The notes beneath the pieces are model-generated. The model searched no databases. It was not told the origin of the DNA and worked only from the letters and a program-made list of their open reading frames with translations. Positions 7,744-16,561 of a stretch of 34,825 nt of DNA are shown here, in pieces (the stretch's first letter is position 1; every line of letters starts with the position of its first letter). The position numbers were made by a program, and so were the translations under genes. This DNA is from JBAYZQ01 sp041672385 (lineage in GTDB: Bacteria > Spirochaetota > Spirochaetia > Sphaerochaetales > Sphaerochaetaceae), in assembly GCA_041672385.1 (NCBI GenBank), contig JBAYZQ010000005.1, positions 1 through 34,825 on the forward strand, given 5' to 3'.

Positions 7744-9822
7744 ATGACAAAAAACTATCCCCCTAATGAAGTTGATTCTTCATGGGCAGGTGAGGCAGTT
7801 TCTAATATTCATGGGCCGGTTAAATTTAGTGACAAGCCTTTTAAAGTCCATAGTGATTATGATCTAAGTGGTGACCAGGGAAGTGCTGTTGATAATCTAG
7901 TTGAAGGAATTAAAAGGGGAGAAAAATATCAAACGCTCAAAGGTGTTACCGGAAGTGGAAAAACTTTTACAATGGCCAAGATTATTGAAAGTCTTCAAAG
8001 ACCTACTTTAATCCTTTCTCATAATAAAACCCTTGCCGCTCAACTTTACAGGGAGTTTAAGACTTTTTTTCCTGAAAATGCTGTAGAATATTTCGTTTCA
8101 AATTATGATTATTATCAACCTGAGGCTTACGTTCCTGGAAAAGACCTTTATATTGAAAAAGATTCTGCAATTAACCAGGAAATTGACCGTTTAAGAATGA
8201 GTGCCTCCTTTTCGCTAATGGAAAGACGAGATGTAATAGTAGTAGCAACAGTTTCTTGTATTTTTGGTCTAGCAAATCCTGTTTCTTTTAAGGATATGAC
8301 TCATGTCTTTAAAGTTGGACAGATTTTTGAACATAAAAAAGAATTGGATCAATTGGTAAGAATGCAGTATGAACGTAATGATATGGTACTTGAAAGAGGT
8401 TGTTTTAGGGTACATGGAGACGTAATAGAAATTTACCCTTCTTATTTAGTAAATGCTCTAAGAATACGTCTTGATTGGGATGAAATAAGTTCTCTTGAGT
8501 GGTTTGATCCTTTTACGGGAGATGTTCAAGAAAAAGTAGAGGTTTACAAACTATATCCTGCCAAGCAATTTGTTATGCCAAAATCCGAAGTTGATTCAGC
8601 AATAGGTAGGATTAGATCTGAAATGGAAGATCAATGCGAGTTTTTTAGAAATACAGGTAAACCTTTAGAAGAAGAGAGAATTCGAACAAGAGTTGAATAT
8701 GATCTTGAAATGCTTCAAGAAATTGGATATTGCAGTGGAATAGAAAATTATTCTAGACCGCTAAGTAACAGGGCTCCTGGTGAGAGACCAGCTGTATTAT
8801 TGGATTACTTTCCACCTGATTTTATGGCCTTTATAGATGAAAGCCATGTTACTCTACCTCAAATCGGGGCTATGTATATGGGAGACCATAATAGAAAGGT
8901 TAATTTAGTTGATTATGGTTTTAGGCTTCCTTCTGCTTTGGATAATAGACCATTAAAATATGAAGAATTTGACCAAATTGTTAGCCAAAGGATTTTTGTA
9001 TCAGCCACACCAGGAAAAATTGAAAAACAAGTTTCTACCAATACGGCATTGCAGATTATTAGACCAACAGGGCTTTTAGATCCCAAAATTTATGTGAGAG
9101 GAACAAAAGGTCAGATGGAAGACCTTTATGGAGAGATTCAAAATTGTGTTGCTAAGAATCAAAGAGTGCTTATTACTACTCTTACCAAGAAAATGGCAGA
9201 AGATTTAAGTGATTTTTTAATTCAAAAAGATGTAAAAGCTCGATATTTGCACTCTGAGATTGATACTTTTGAAAGAGTAGATATTCTTAAAGATTTGAGA
9301 TTGGGAAATTTTGACGTTTTAGTTGGTATTAACCTTCTAAGAGAAGGCCTTGATCTTCCTGAAGTTGCTTTGATCGTAATTTTGGATGCCGATAAAATAG
9401 GATTTTTGCGGTCTTCCACTGCACTTATTCAGACAATAGGAAGAGCTGCTAGGAATGTTAATGGACGTGTTATAATGTATGCAGACCAAGAAAGTGCTGC
9501 TATGAAAGAAGCAATTGATGAAACTAGGTTTAGACGTACAAGACAAGAGGCTTATAATAAGGAACATGGTATTACACCAAAGTCCATTATAAAGGCGATT
9601 GATGACATTTTAAAACGCAAAGAGGAAGAAGTTAAAGCGGATGTTTCAATGGAGATTGAAATTAGAAGTAAGAGTTACAACATTTTCAATCCAAAAGATA
9701 GAAAAAAATATATCAAAGAATTAGAAAAATTGATGCTTGATAGTGCAAAGGATTTGGCCTTTGAAAAAGCTGCTACTTTTAGAGATGAAATTGAAAGAAT
9801 TAAAAAAGGAGATTATAGATAA
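7744..9822 (+). CDS. uvrB: Excinuclease ABC subunit B
   Basis: Damage-verification helicase of nucleotide excision repair, partner of UvrA and UvrC. 692 residues from ATG 7744 (TAAGGT 8 bases upstream); an in-frame TTG at 7723 is less likely. Walker A GVTGSGKT is at about 67-74, the beta-hairpin motif YDYYQPEAYVP follows, and Walker B-type DESHVTLPQ and the helicase motif REGLDLPEVALIVILDADK are intact. A C-terminal UVR domain for UvrC contact (KKYIKELEKLMLDSAKDLAFEKAA) is at about 645-685. The N-terminus is about 28 residues longer than in E. coli UvrB. It is embedded in an envelope/flavin operon. Confidence 0.97.
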   Translation: MTKNYPPNEVDSSWAGEAVSNIHGPVKFSDKPFKVHSDYDLSGDQGSAVDNLVEGIKRGEKYQTLKGVTGSGKTFTMAKIIESLQRPTLILSHNKTLAAQLYREFKTFFPENAVEYFVSNYDYYQPEAYVPGKDLYIEKDSAINQEIDRLRMSASFSLMERRDVIVVATVSCIFGLANPVSFKDMTHVFKVGQIFEHKKELDQLVRMQYERNDMVLERGCFRVHGDVIEIYPSYLVNALRIRLDWDEISSLEWFDPFTGDVQEKVEVYKLYPAKQFVMPKSEVDSAIGRIRSEMEDQCEFFRNTGKPLEEERIRTRVEYDLEMLQEIGYCSGIENYSRPLSNRAPGERPAVLLDYFPPDFMAFIDESHVTLPQIGAMYMGDHNRKVNLVDYGFRLPSALDNRPLKYEEFDQIVSQRIFVSATPGKIEKQVSTNTALQIIRPTGLLDPKIYVRGTKGQMEDLYGEIQNCVAKNQRVLITTLTKKMAEDLSDFLIQKDVKARYLHSEIDTFERVDILKDLRLGNFDVLVGINLLREGLDLPEVALIVILDADKIGFLRSSTALIQTIGRAARNVNGRVIMYADQESAAMKEAIDETRFRRTRQEAYNKEHGITPKSIIKAIDDILKRKEEEVKADVSMEIEIRSKSYNIFNPKDRKKYIKELEKLMLDSAKDLAFEKAATFRDEIERIKKGDYR

Positions 9823-10448
9823 TGCCTAACCGAAAAAAACTTATAATAGTTCTTGCCTTATTACTAGCGTTTATTGTTTCTGTCTTTTCTAGTGATCAAG
9901 TAAGACTTTTTTTCAGCCCTTCAATTGATATTTCAGGAGGAAGCATTTTTACCTTCGGTTTGAGCGAGCAAAGAATAGAAGAATTGATAATTCCAAGAAC
10001 TTCTTTTGGTACAAGAATAGAGCTTGGTCTATTAGCTTTTCAGTTGAACAAGCATGAGTTTCAAATGGGCTTAGTGGGACAATATATATCAAAAAGTCTT
10101 CTTTATGGAAGTTATATACCAAAAGCTTTTAATAGCCTAGGTTTTACAGTTAATTATATTTGGCATCCTAATTATCAATTTGGATTGGCTTTTGGTTATA
10201 GTTTGTTATTTCTTAGTTTTGAAGAATCTGAATACAAGGGTGCTGCCCATGAATTTTTTGTAATTCCAGAGTTAACCTTTACCAATAATATTGAGAATAA
10301 TTTCTCAGTAATATTTCCAATACAAATTACCTATAGAAAAGATTTACTAAGCCTTGGATTAAGCATTGGTTTTAAATGGACCAAATTAACCATTATGAAA
10401 GCACCAATATGGCTTATTAAACAGCAAATAGCTCAAGGCCTTAGATAG
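9822..10448 (+). CDS. Predicted outer-membrane or secreted protein of unknown function
   Basis: 208 residues. A clear signal peptide (basic MPNRKK, then about 15 hydrophobic residues, likely cleavage after FSS) is followed by alternating hydrophobic/polar stretches rich in Tyr, Phe and Gly, such as FGLAFGYSLLFLSF and FPIQITYR. These suggest a small beta-barrel. I recognise no named family. The start overlaps the uvrB stop in TAATG, with AAGGAG upstream, so it is the last gene of the operon. The 3' end overlaps the convergent methyltransferase by 8 bases. Confidence 0.72.
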   Translation: MPNRKKLIIVLALLLAFIVSVFSSDQVRLFFSPSIDISGGSIFTFGLSEQRIEELIIPRTSFGTRIELGLLAFQLNKHEFQMGLVGQYISKSLLYGSYIPKAFNSLGFTVNYIWHPNYQFGLAFGYSLLFLSFEESEYKGAAHEFFVIPELTFTNNIENNFSVIFPIQITYRKDLLSLGLSIGFKWTKLTIMKAPIWLIKQQIAQGLR

Positions 10449-11199
10449 GTTTTACACTCCTAGTAGCCATGAAAGTTTTTATATTGTGCTCTTTTAGATT
10501 TCCTTCACTGTTAGTATCCTCATAAATGTCTGTCAAAATAAATCCAGCTTTAAGTTGTCCACCAATTTGTTCGGTTACAGTGTGAGAAAATTCATAACCA
10601 TCATTTTCTTTCATTACAGAGTCATAATGTTCTTTGTTTGTTAGAGGATTAAAAGGAAGCGTGTATTTAACTGTTTTTTCATCAATATCAAAGATAAAGT
10701 TTACACCATTATCTAAACCAGCAAGAAAAGCGCCACCTGTTTTAAGAATTCTGAAACATTCTTTAAATACAGGTTCTACTTTTTCAATGTAAACATTTGA
10801 TACAGGATGAAAGATTAAATCAAAATAATTATCTTCAAAGGGAAGTTTTTTTGTCATATCATATTTGACAATATCAATCTTATAACCTTCTCTTTCTGCA
10901 ATTTTTCTTTCGGATTCTAGTTGCTTCTCAGAATAATCTAAAACAGTGCACTCAGCTCCTAAAGCCGAGAAAATAGGCATCTGTTGAGCTCCTCCAGAGG
11001 CTAATCCTAGAATTTTAACCCCTTTTAAAGAAGAGGGGAACCAACTATGAGGAACAGTTATTATTGGAGTTAAAACCACATCCCAAATTTTTTCATTTTT
11101 AGCTTTTAAAAAAGTTTCATGAGAAATCGGAATGGACCATTCCCAATCTTCACTTACCCAAGAATCGACCACTTTAGAATTAAAATCAGTGTATTTCAT
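10441..11199 (-). CDS. Class I SAM-dependent methyltransferase (Methyltransf_11-like)
   Basis: 252 residues. The SAM-binding motif I appears as VKILGLASGGAQQMPIFSALGA at about residues 60-81, then an acidic residue after strand 2 in CTVLDYSEKQL, and motif IV as YFDLIFHPVSNVYI. The Rossmann order fits small-molecule methyltransferases of the UbiE/type 11 group; the substrate is unknown. The normal GxGxG is GLASGG here. The gene has no Shine-Dalgarno, and a promoter inside the end of thiQ places the start of transcription at the ATG, so it is probably transcribed separately from the thiamine operon. Confidence 0.82.
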   Translation of the reverse strand: MKYTDFNSKVVDSWVSEDWEWSIPISHETFLKAKNEKIWDVVLTPIITVPHSWFPSSLKGVKILGLASGGAQQMPIFSALGAECTVLDYSEKQLESERKIAEREGYKIDIVKYDMTKKLPFEDNYFDLIFHPVSNVYIEKVEPVFKECFRILKTGGAFLAGLDNGVNFIFDIDEKTVKYTLPFNPLTNKEHYDSVMKENDGYEFSHTVTEQIGGQLKAGFILTDIYEDTNSEGNLKEHNIKTFMATRSVKPI

Positions 11200-11234
11200 T
11201 AATAAAGATTAAGTTGAACATAAAATAAAGTCAA
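11200..11234 (-). promoter_or_regulatory. Promoter of the methyltransferase gene, predicted leaderless
   Basis: Minus strand: -35 TTGACT (11229-11234), 17-base spacer, -10 TAATCT (11206-11211), TTATTA, then ATG at 11199. The -35 lies across the thiQ stop codon. Spacing is seen directly; the start site at the ATG is inferred. Confidence 0.6.
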
Positions 11235-12214
11235 TCAAAGAGAAAACCGTTTTTATAAAAAAGAGTATCCCTTTTTTTTACATATAAATTTATCTCAGCT
11301 TTATTAATTTTTGTTGAACTAAAAAAAGTTATGTAAGAATTTTTATATTTTCCTGTTGAAGCATAGGTACTTCCAAAGTATTCTGTGTTTATTATCTTAA
11401 CATTTTTTAATTCAAGACAATCAGAGGGTTTTTCTTGACTTAAAAGAACCTTTTCAGGTCTGAAGAATAGCTTTTCAGTTGAATTAAGTTCAATAGTATT
11501 CCCTTTACCAATGAAATCAGCAACAAATAAATTTTTTGGCTTGTTATAAATAGTCTCCGGGGTTCCTTCTTGTTGAATTTTACCATCTTTCATTACAATT
11601 ATTAAATCACTCAAACTTAAAGCTTCCTCTTGGTCATGAGTAACATAAATAGTGGTAAGTTCTGTTTTCTTTTGAATCTTTTTTATTTCTTTTCTTAAAT
11701 TAGTCCGCAAATTAGCATCTAAAGCACTTAAGGGTTCATCAAGTAATAATAGATCAGGAGAAGAGGCAATTGCTCTTCCAATTGCAATTCTTTGTTTTTC
11801 TCCTCCAGAAAGTTCATTAATGTCACGATTTTCGAAACCCTCAAGTCCGACCATGCTTAAAATATTTGTTATTTTCTCATTAATTTCTAGCTTTGATATT
11901 TTTTGAATTTTTAAAGGGTAAGATAGGTTTTGTTTAACATTCATGTTGGGAAAGAGAGCATAGTCTTGGAAAACCAATCCAACTTTTCTCTTATACATTT
12001 CTAAGGTTGTGATATCTCTTCCATTTAGTATAATTTCACCAGTTTGAATTGGAATTATTCCTGCTATAAGAGAAAGGGTGGTAGTTTTTCCACATCCAGA
12101 AGGCCCAAGTAAAGAAACAAGTTTCCCTCCTGCTATTTTAAAATCAAGGTCTAGTTGAAATTGTGGATACGAAGCTTTGATGTTTTTGCAAACAAGTTGA
12201 TGGTTACTTTGCAA
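11231..12214 (-). CDS. thiQ: ABC transporter ATPase, thiamine importer
   Basis: 327 residues. All nucleotide-binding motifs are intact: Walker A GPSGCGKTT, Q-loop VFQDYALFPN, signature LSGGEKQR, Walker B LLLLDEP, D-loop SALD and H-loop VTHD. It would power thiamine/TPP uptake with ThiB and ThiP. The start is TTG 12214 with GGGAGG 7 bases upstream, overlapping the thiP end by 11 bases. It is about 95 residues longer than E. coli ThiQ (232): the C-terminal part (about 240-327) looks like a TOBE/OB-type domain, as in PotA, MalK or FbpC proteins. The thiamine assignment rests on the operon and its TPP riboswitch. Confidence 0.88.
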   Translation of the reverse strand: MQSNHQLVCKNIKASYPQFQLDLDFKIAGGKLVSLLGPSGCGKTTTLSLIAGIIPIQTGEIILNGRDITTLEMYKRKVGLVFQDYALFPNMNVKQNLSYPLKIQKISKLEINEKITNILSMVGLEGFENRDINELSGGEKQRIAIGRAIASSPDLLLLDEPLSALDANLRTNLRKEIKKIQKKTELTTIYVTHDQEEALSLSDLIIVMKDGKIQQEGTPETIYNKPKNLFVADFIGKGNTIELNSTEKLFFRPEKVLLSQEKPSDCLELKNVKIINTEYFGSTYASTGKYKNSYITFFSSTKINKAEINLYVKKRDTLFYKNGFLFD

Positions 12215-13871
12215 GATTAGTCCTCCCTATGGCTTGAGAAAAATAAAATAATATGAAGCAAATAATAATCAATAAGGAGCCTAAGGCACATGCTCCTTGA
12301 AAATAATATGAGTTAATCATTCTATAAATTAGAGTTGGTATTGTAACAAATTTACTATTACTTAAAATTAAAGTTGCATTCATTTCTCCCAGTGAAAGAG
12401 AAAATGAGAAGCTTAGGCTTGTTATGATAGCATTTTTAAGTAATGGAAGTTCTACATTAAAGAAAGTTCTAAAAGGAGAATATCCAAATAATTGCGATGC
12501 ATTAGTCAAGGATGAGGGAATACTACGGTAAATTGGAAGTAGAGACTTAATTGCAAATGGCAAGATAATTACCGTATGAGCTAGAACAATCAAAAAAAAG
12601 AAAAAATTTGAATTAAAATATCTTCCAATTATTAAATATCCCAATCCAATAATTACAGAACTTACTGCCATTGGGAGCATTACAAGTAATTCGGTAAAAA
12701 AAGAGGATTTGTGTTTTATCCCAATACATAGACCTAAGGCTAGAATGGTAGAGGTAATACTGGATACAAAAGCAAGAATAAGACTATTTATTATTGCTTG
12801 AGTAGAAGAAGAAATTATTCTTACCGATTGATTAGGCAGGAAAATTTCTTTGTAACTGTTAAAAGTAAAGCTCTTTATTTGATCTGCTCTTGAAGATGCA
12901 GTTATAAAACTCCTAGCAAAAATTGAAATAATGGGCGCTAAAATAAAAAATAATAAAAGAACGATATAGAAAATAATAAGAATTTTTTTTAATTTTGAAG
13001 AAGTTGTTTTTTTTATATTAGAAGGTCTTAATAAAACCTCCTGATTTGTTGCCTTTTTTTGAAAATGAAGATAAATAATAAGAAGAAGCATTGAAACAAT
13101 TAAGGAAAAAATGCTTAACGAAGCAGCTCCGCCAATATCCATTCTACGCTTTGCCAAATTATAAATTTCGACTTCTATTGTCGTAAATTTTGGTCCTCCT
13201 CCTAAAACCAAAATAATAGCAAAACTTGTAAAGCAGTAAAGAAAAATTAAAGAACAGGAAGAAATAATAGAAGGCATTAATCTTGGTAAAGTAATTTTAA
13301 AAAAAGTTTTAATTGGTTTTGAACCCAAAGTTGCAGCAGCCTTTTCAGGGTGATCACTTAAAAGTTCCCATTGATTTGAAACAAAATTAATTATGATTGG
13401 GAAATTATAAAAGGAATGTGCCAGTAAAACAGCAGTAAAGGAATATAATATTTTTAAAGGAGGATTTGAAAGATGGAAAATACTCATAAGTAAGTTATTA
13501 AGAAATCCATTGTTTCCATAGAATATTACAAAGCCTAAAACAACCAGAATTGATGGGAGTATAAAAGGAATTGTACATAAAGATCGAAAAGCTTTTTTCC
13601 CTCTAAAATTAAATTTTGCTAGAAGATAAGCACCTGGAAATCCTATTATTAGGCTTAACAAGGTGCTCAAAAAAGCCTGCTTAACTGTAAAAGCCATAAC
13701 CCTAAGATTGTAGGAATCCAGTAAACAGGCAATTATTTGCTGAAAAGAAAAATGCCCCTCTACTATAAAAGCTTTTGATAAAGTTCCTGTAAGTGGAATC
13801 AAAAATAAAAGAATTAGTATTACCATAGCAGGAAGAGAGCTAATTTTATAGAAAAGGTCTTTTTTTTTCAT
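12204..13871 (-). CDS. thiP: ABC transporter permease, thiamine importer
   Basis: 555 residues with about twelve predicted transmembrane helices in two homologous halves. Each half has the EAA loop that contacts the ATPase: EKAAATLGSKPIKTFFKITLPRL in the first and TNASQLFGYSPFRTFFNVELPLL in the second. This fused two-permease layout is that of ThiP and FbpB iron permeases (E. coli ThiP 536). It starts 3 bases after the thiB stop with no clear ribosome-binding site, suggesting translational coupling. Assigned to thiamine by the upstream TPP riboswitch. Confidence 0.9.
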   Translation of the reverse strand: MKKKDLFYKISSLPAMVILILLFLIPLTGTLSKAFIVEGHFSFQQIIACLLDSYNLRVMAFTVKQAFLSTLLSLIIGFPGAYLLAKFNFRGKKAFRSLCTIPFILPSILVVLGFVIFYGNNGFLNNLLMSIFHLSNPPLKILYSFTAVLLAHSFYNFPIIINFVSNQWELLSDHPEKAAATLGSKPIKTFFKITLPRLMPSIISSCSLIFLYCFTSFAIILVLGGGPKFTTIEVEIYNLAKRRMDIGGAASLSIFSLIVSMLLLIIYLHFQKKATNQEVLLRPSNIKKTTSSKLKKILIIFYIVLLLFFILAPIISIFARSFITASSRADQIKSFTFNSYKEIFLPNQSVRIISSSTQAIINSLILAFVSSITSTILALGLCIGIKHKSSFFTELLVMLPMAVSSVIIGLGYLIIGRYFNSNFFFFLIVLAHTVIILPFAIKSLLPIYRSIPSSLTNASQLFGYSPFRTFFNVELPLLKNAIITSLSFSFSLSLGEMNATLILSNSKFVTIPTLIYRMINSYYFQGACALGSLLIIICFILFYFSQAIGRTNLAK

Positions 13872-13873
13872 AT

Positions 13874-14881
13874 TTATTCAGTCATAGCTAAAGCCCAGTC
13901 TTTAAGCCATTTGTCCAAATTCTCTTCAATATATTTTTTGTCGAGTTGGAAAAGTTTTACTGGTCTATCTGCATAGTTGAATGCTTCTGGAAGAATAGTA
14001 TCTGCATTAGCTGGTAACATACTATTTGCTGTTGCTATATCAACTTGAGCTTCATTTAAGATAAAGCTCATGAACTGTTGTGCTTGGTCTTGCTTTTTAG
14101 ATGTCTTTAAAATGCCACCATATTCGGTTAATTTATAATTTCCATCTGTAAAGGGAATGGAGCAATAAGAAGTGGAATCTTCATACATGGCATGGTAAAC
14201 AGGACTTGTTGTGAATGAAAGAACTATAGGAGCTTCTCCCTCGGTATATAAACCATAAGCAGAAGACCACCCATCAGCAATTGTTAGAGCATTATCTTTC
14301 ATCATTTTCCACCAATCAAGATAATGTTCTTCCCCAAAAGCACTTATAGTCCAGAGAAGTAAACCCTGTCCTGTACTTGAAGTTCTTGGGTCAATTAGAA
14401 TAACTTTGTTTTCAAATCTAGAATCTGTTAAGTCTTCTAAACTTTTTGGCCAATCTTTTTTTTCAAGAATATTTGAGTTAACATTAAATGAATAAGCTCC
14501 ATAATCAAAAGGAACTAAGTTGTTGTCCATTTTTAATGTTGGGGCAAGATTTATTGAAGAATTAACTTTAGAAAATAATGACGAATCAAGGATAGAACTA
14601 TCTTCTATTCCAATAACAACATCACAAGGTGTTTTATCTCCCTCGCTTTCAATTCTCTGTAGTAACTGTATAGCAGTTCCACAACTAATCATATCAACAG
14701 AGATTCCGGTTTTGGAAGTAAAATCTTTTGAAATTTTATTTCCCGGTCCCCATTCACCAACAAAGGAGTCATAAACATAAACTGTAAGATTGTTTGAATC
14801 TTCAGTTTCCGATACAGGGTTTCCAACCAAATTAAATAAAAGGAAAACGGTCAGAATAACAAAAAGTAAGCTCTTTTTCAT
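13874..14881 (-). CDS. thiB: Thiamine/TPP periplasmic binding protein
   Basis: 335 residues from ATG 14881, which has GGAGG 5 bases upstream; an in-frame TTG at 14893 overlaps that site and is rejected. The N-terminus is a signal peptide (MKKSLLFVILTVFLLFNLVG) with no lipobox cysteine, so probably a soluble periplasmic protein. Family features of ThiB/TbpA include NLTVYVYDSF near the mature N-terminus, IDPRTSSTGQGLLLW, and a Trp/Tyr-rich region WWKMMKDNALTIADGWSSAYGLYTEGEAPIVLSFTTSP. It is first gene of thiBPQ and directly downstream of a TPP riboswitch. No thiamine synthesis genes occur nearby, which fits scavenging. Confidence 0.92.
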   Translation of the reverse strand: MKKSLLFVILTVFLLFNLVGNPVSETEDSNNLTVYVYDSFVGEWGPGNKISKDFTSKTGISVDMISCGTAIQLLQRIESEGDKTPCDVVIGIEDSSILDSSLFSKVNSSINLAPTLKMDNNLVPFDYGAYSFNVNSNILEKKDWPKSLEDLTDSRFENKVILIDPRTSSTGQGLLLWTISAFGEEHYLDWWKMMKDNALTIADGWSSAYGLYTEGEAPIVLSFTTSPVYHAMYEDSTSYCSIPFTDGNYKLTEYGGILKTSKKQDQAQQFMSFILNEAQVDIATANSMLPANADTILPEAFNYADRPVKLFQLDKKYIEENLDKWLKDWALAMTE

Positions 14882-14915
14882 TAGGGCCTCCAAAAAAAAT
14901 ATTCTGCCAAGGGGA

Positions 14916-14998
14916 AAAAGTCGCTCCCTCCGCCAGTATTAACTGGATCAGGTTTACGGGTTTATTCTCAGGTCTTTTGAGACCACCCCAGGACTTTT
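14916..14998 (-). promoter_or_regulatory. TPP riboswitch (THI element) controlling thiBPQ
   Basis: On the minus strand the classic aptamer elements occur in order: P1 AAAAGUC (14992-14998) pairing with GACUUUU (14916-14922), the GGGGUG core, a hairpin leading to CUGAGA, AAACC, ACCUGAUCCAG, UAAUACUGG, and the closing GGAGGGAG. It ends about 35 bases before the thiB ATG. TPP binding normally lowers expression. The downstream region has no canonical terminator hairpin, so control of ribosome access or an alternative helix is likely. Confidence 0.95.
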
Positions 14999-15000
14999 AC

Positions 15001-15029
15001 ACCTTAAAATTAAAAGAATATTTTGTCAA
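15001..15029 (-). promoter_or_regulatory. Promoter of the thiB-thiP-thiQ operon
   Basis: Minus strand: consensus -35 TTGACA (15024-15029), 17-base spacer, -10 TAAGGT (15001-15006). The predicted start falls at or just before the 5' arm of the riboswitch P1 helix, as expected for a riboswitch leader. Confidence 0.7.
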
Positions 15030-15065
15030 TAAGGGTAATAATTTTATTGTATTTGAATTATTTTG

Positions 15066-15100
15066 TTGAAATGTTACTCTCTTATAGTTAGTATGAATAT
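15066..15100 (+). promoter_or_regulatory. Promoter of the nnr gene, predicted leaderless
   Basis: -35 TTGAAA (15066-15071), 17-base spacer, -10 TAGTAT (15089-15094), GAATAT, then ATG 15101. No Shine-Dalgarno is visible. Initiation is predicted at the ATG. Confidence 0.62.
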
Positions 15101-16561
15101 ATGAAAAACTTATTAACCTGTGTTCAATTAGCTTCTTTAGATAAGGAGGCCATATGTGATTATGGTATTCCTTCTATAATCCTTATTGAGCATGCTGCTT
15201 TTGGAGCTTGTTCAATTTTAAAAAAAGAAATAAAAGACTTTGAAAACAAAAATATTTTAATAATATGTGGTAAAGGAAATAATGCAGGAGACGGTTTAGC
15301 CCTTGCAAGAAATATTTACTATTTGGGTAATAAAAACATTATCTGTGCTTTAACTGAAGATGAAGGAAGTGAAAGTTTTAATATAGAACTAAATATTTGT
15401 AAAAAATTAAATATTAAGCTAATAGAATCAAAAGAAATAGAAAAATATTTTGATAAAACTGAACTAATTATTGATGCACTCTATGGTACAGGTTTTAAAC
15501 CTCCATTAAGAAAAGAAGGCGAATTATTAATAAAAAAAATAAACGCCTTAAAAGGTAAAACAATTATTAGTCTTGATATTCCTTCAGGCTTAAGTGATAC
15601 TACATCTTTTTCTGACTTAACAGTTAAGAGTGATATTACCATTACTTTTGGCAAAAATAAAGTTTGTTTTTATCCTTCAGAAAATCGTTCAAAAGTAGGT
15701 AAACTATTTTTAGTAAATCCAGGCTTTCCTTTAGAGTTGTTAGATAAATATAATTCAAGAAATTATGTTTATACTTTTTCTGATTTAAATATGAAGAAAA
15801 TTAAAGATACGGTTTACAAAAATAACCGTGGACATGTTGCAATATTTGTGGGGGACAAAGGCAAATTTGGTGCTAGTATTTTAGCAGGGAAAGCTGCTTT
15901 TGAAATGGGATCAGGTTTAGTTACCTTAATAGGGGACATAGCTTGTAAAGAAGATATTAATTTTCCTCAGTTTATGCATGAAGATAAGATTGATAAGGAA
16001 TCACATTTTTCTTCTATTTTATTTGGAAATGGAAGAATACCCAATAAAGAAAACCAAAAATTACTTGAACAATTATTAGTTTTAGATAAACCTACTGTTT
16101 TGGATGCTGGAGCTTTAAGGATGCTTAAAGACCTTGATGAAGAGATATTTAAATTTAGAAAATCAAGTTTAATTTTGACTCCACATCTCGGGGAATTTTC
16201 TAGTATGCAAAAAGAAAAACTTCCTGATTATTCCGTTTCTTATGTAGAAAATTGTTTAAAGTTAGCTAATATTTATAATGCAACAATTGTTATAAAAAGC
16301 TACATTACTTGGGTTGTTTCAAAGGAAGGTATTTTCATTTATGACAATCCTAATTCCGCTTTAGCAGTAGCGGGAAGTGGAGATGTCCTTTCTGGCTGTA
16401 TAACTTCTTTTTTGGGGCAGGGAATTGATGATTTGACTTCTTGTTTAAATTCCGTTGCTTTACATAATCAAACGGGATTTGAAATTAATAAAGAGAAAAG
16501 CTATTTTGACGCCTTGGAATTAGCCAATTCCCTAGGAAAAACACTGAAGGAGAATATTTAA
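15101..16561 (+). CDS. nnr: Bifunctional NAD(P)H-hydrate epimerase / ADP-dependent NAD(P)HX dehydratase
   Basis: 486 residues repairing damaged NAD(P)H hydrates. The N-terminal YjeF_N epimerase domain (about 1-215) has CGKGNNAGDGLALAR, IIDALYGTGFKPPLR and SLDIPSGLS. The C-terminal ribokinase-like dehydratase domain (about 225-486) has NRGHVAIFVGDKGKFGASILAGKAA, LTPHLGEFS and the NPNSALAVAGSGDVLSG nucleotide-binding loop (the more common form is AGTGD). Length fits the family (about 490-515). No ribosome-binding site; it opens a three-gene unit, and the next gene starts in its stop codon. Confidence 0.94.
   Translation: MKNLLTCVQLASLDKEAICDYGIPSIILIEHAAFGACSILKKEIKDFENKNILIICGKGNNAGDGLALARNIYYLGNKNIICALTEDEGSESFNIELNICKKLNIKLIESKEIEKYFDKTELIIDALYGTGFKPPLRKEGELLIKKINALKGKTIISLDIPSGLSDTTSFSDLTVKSDITITFGKNKVCFYPSENRSKVGKLFLVNPGFPLELLDKYNSRNYVYTFSDLNMKKIKDTVYKNNRGHVAIFVGDKGKFGASILAGKAAFEMGSGLVTLIGDIACKEDINFPQFMHEDKIDKESHFSSILFGNGRIPNKENQKLLEQLLVLDKPTVLDAGALRMLKDLDEEIFKFRKSSLILTPHLGEFSSMQKEKLPDYSVSYVENCLKLANIYNATIVIKSYITWVVSKEGIFIYDNPNSALAVAGSGDVLSGCITSFLGQGIDDLTSCLNSVALHNQTGFEINKEKSYFDALELANSLGKTLKENI

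Noticed and set aside
14520..14774. 84-codon open frame antisense to thiB
   Set aside because: It lies wholly inside thiB, whose signal peptide, motifs and ribosome-binding site are clear; no family features in the antisense product.
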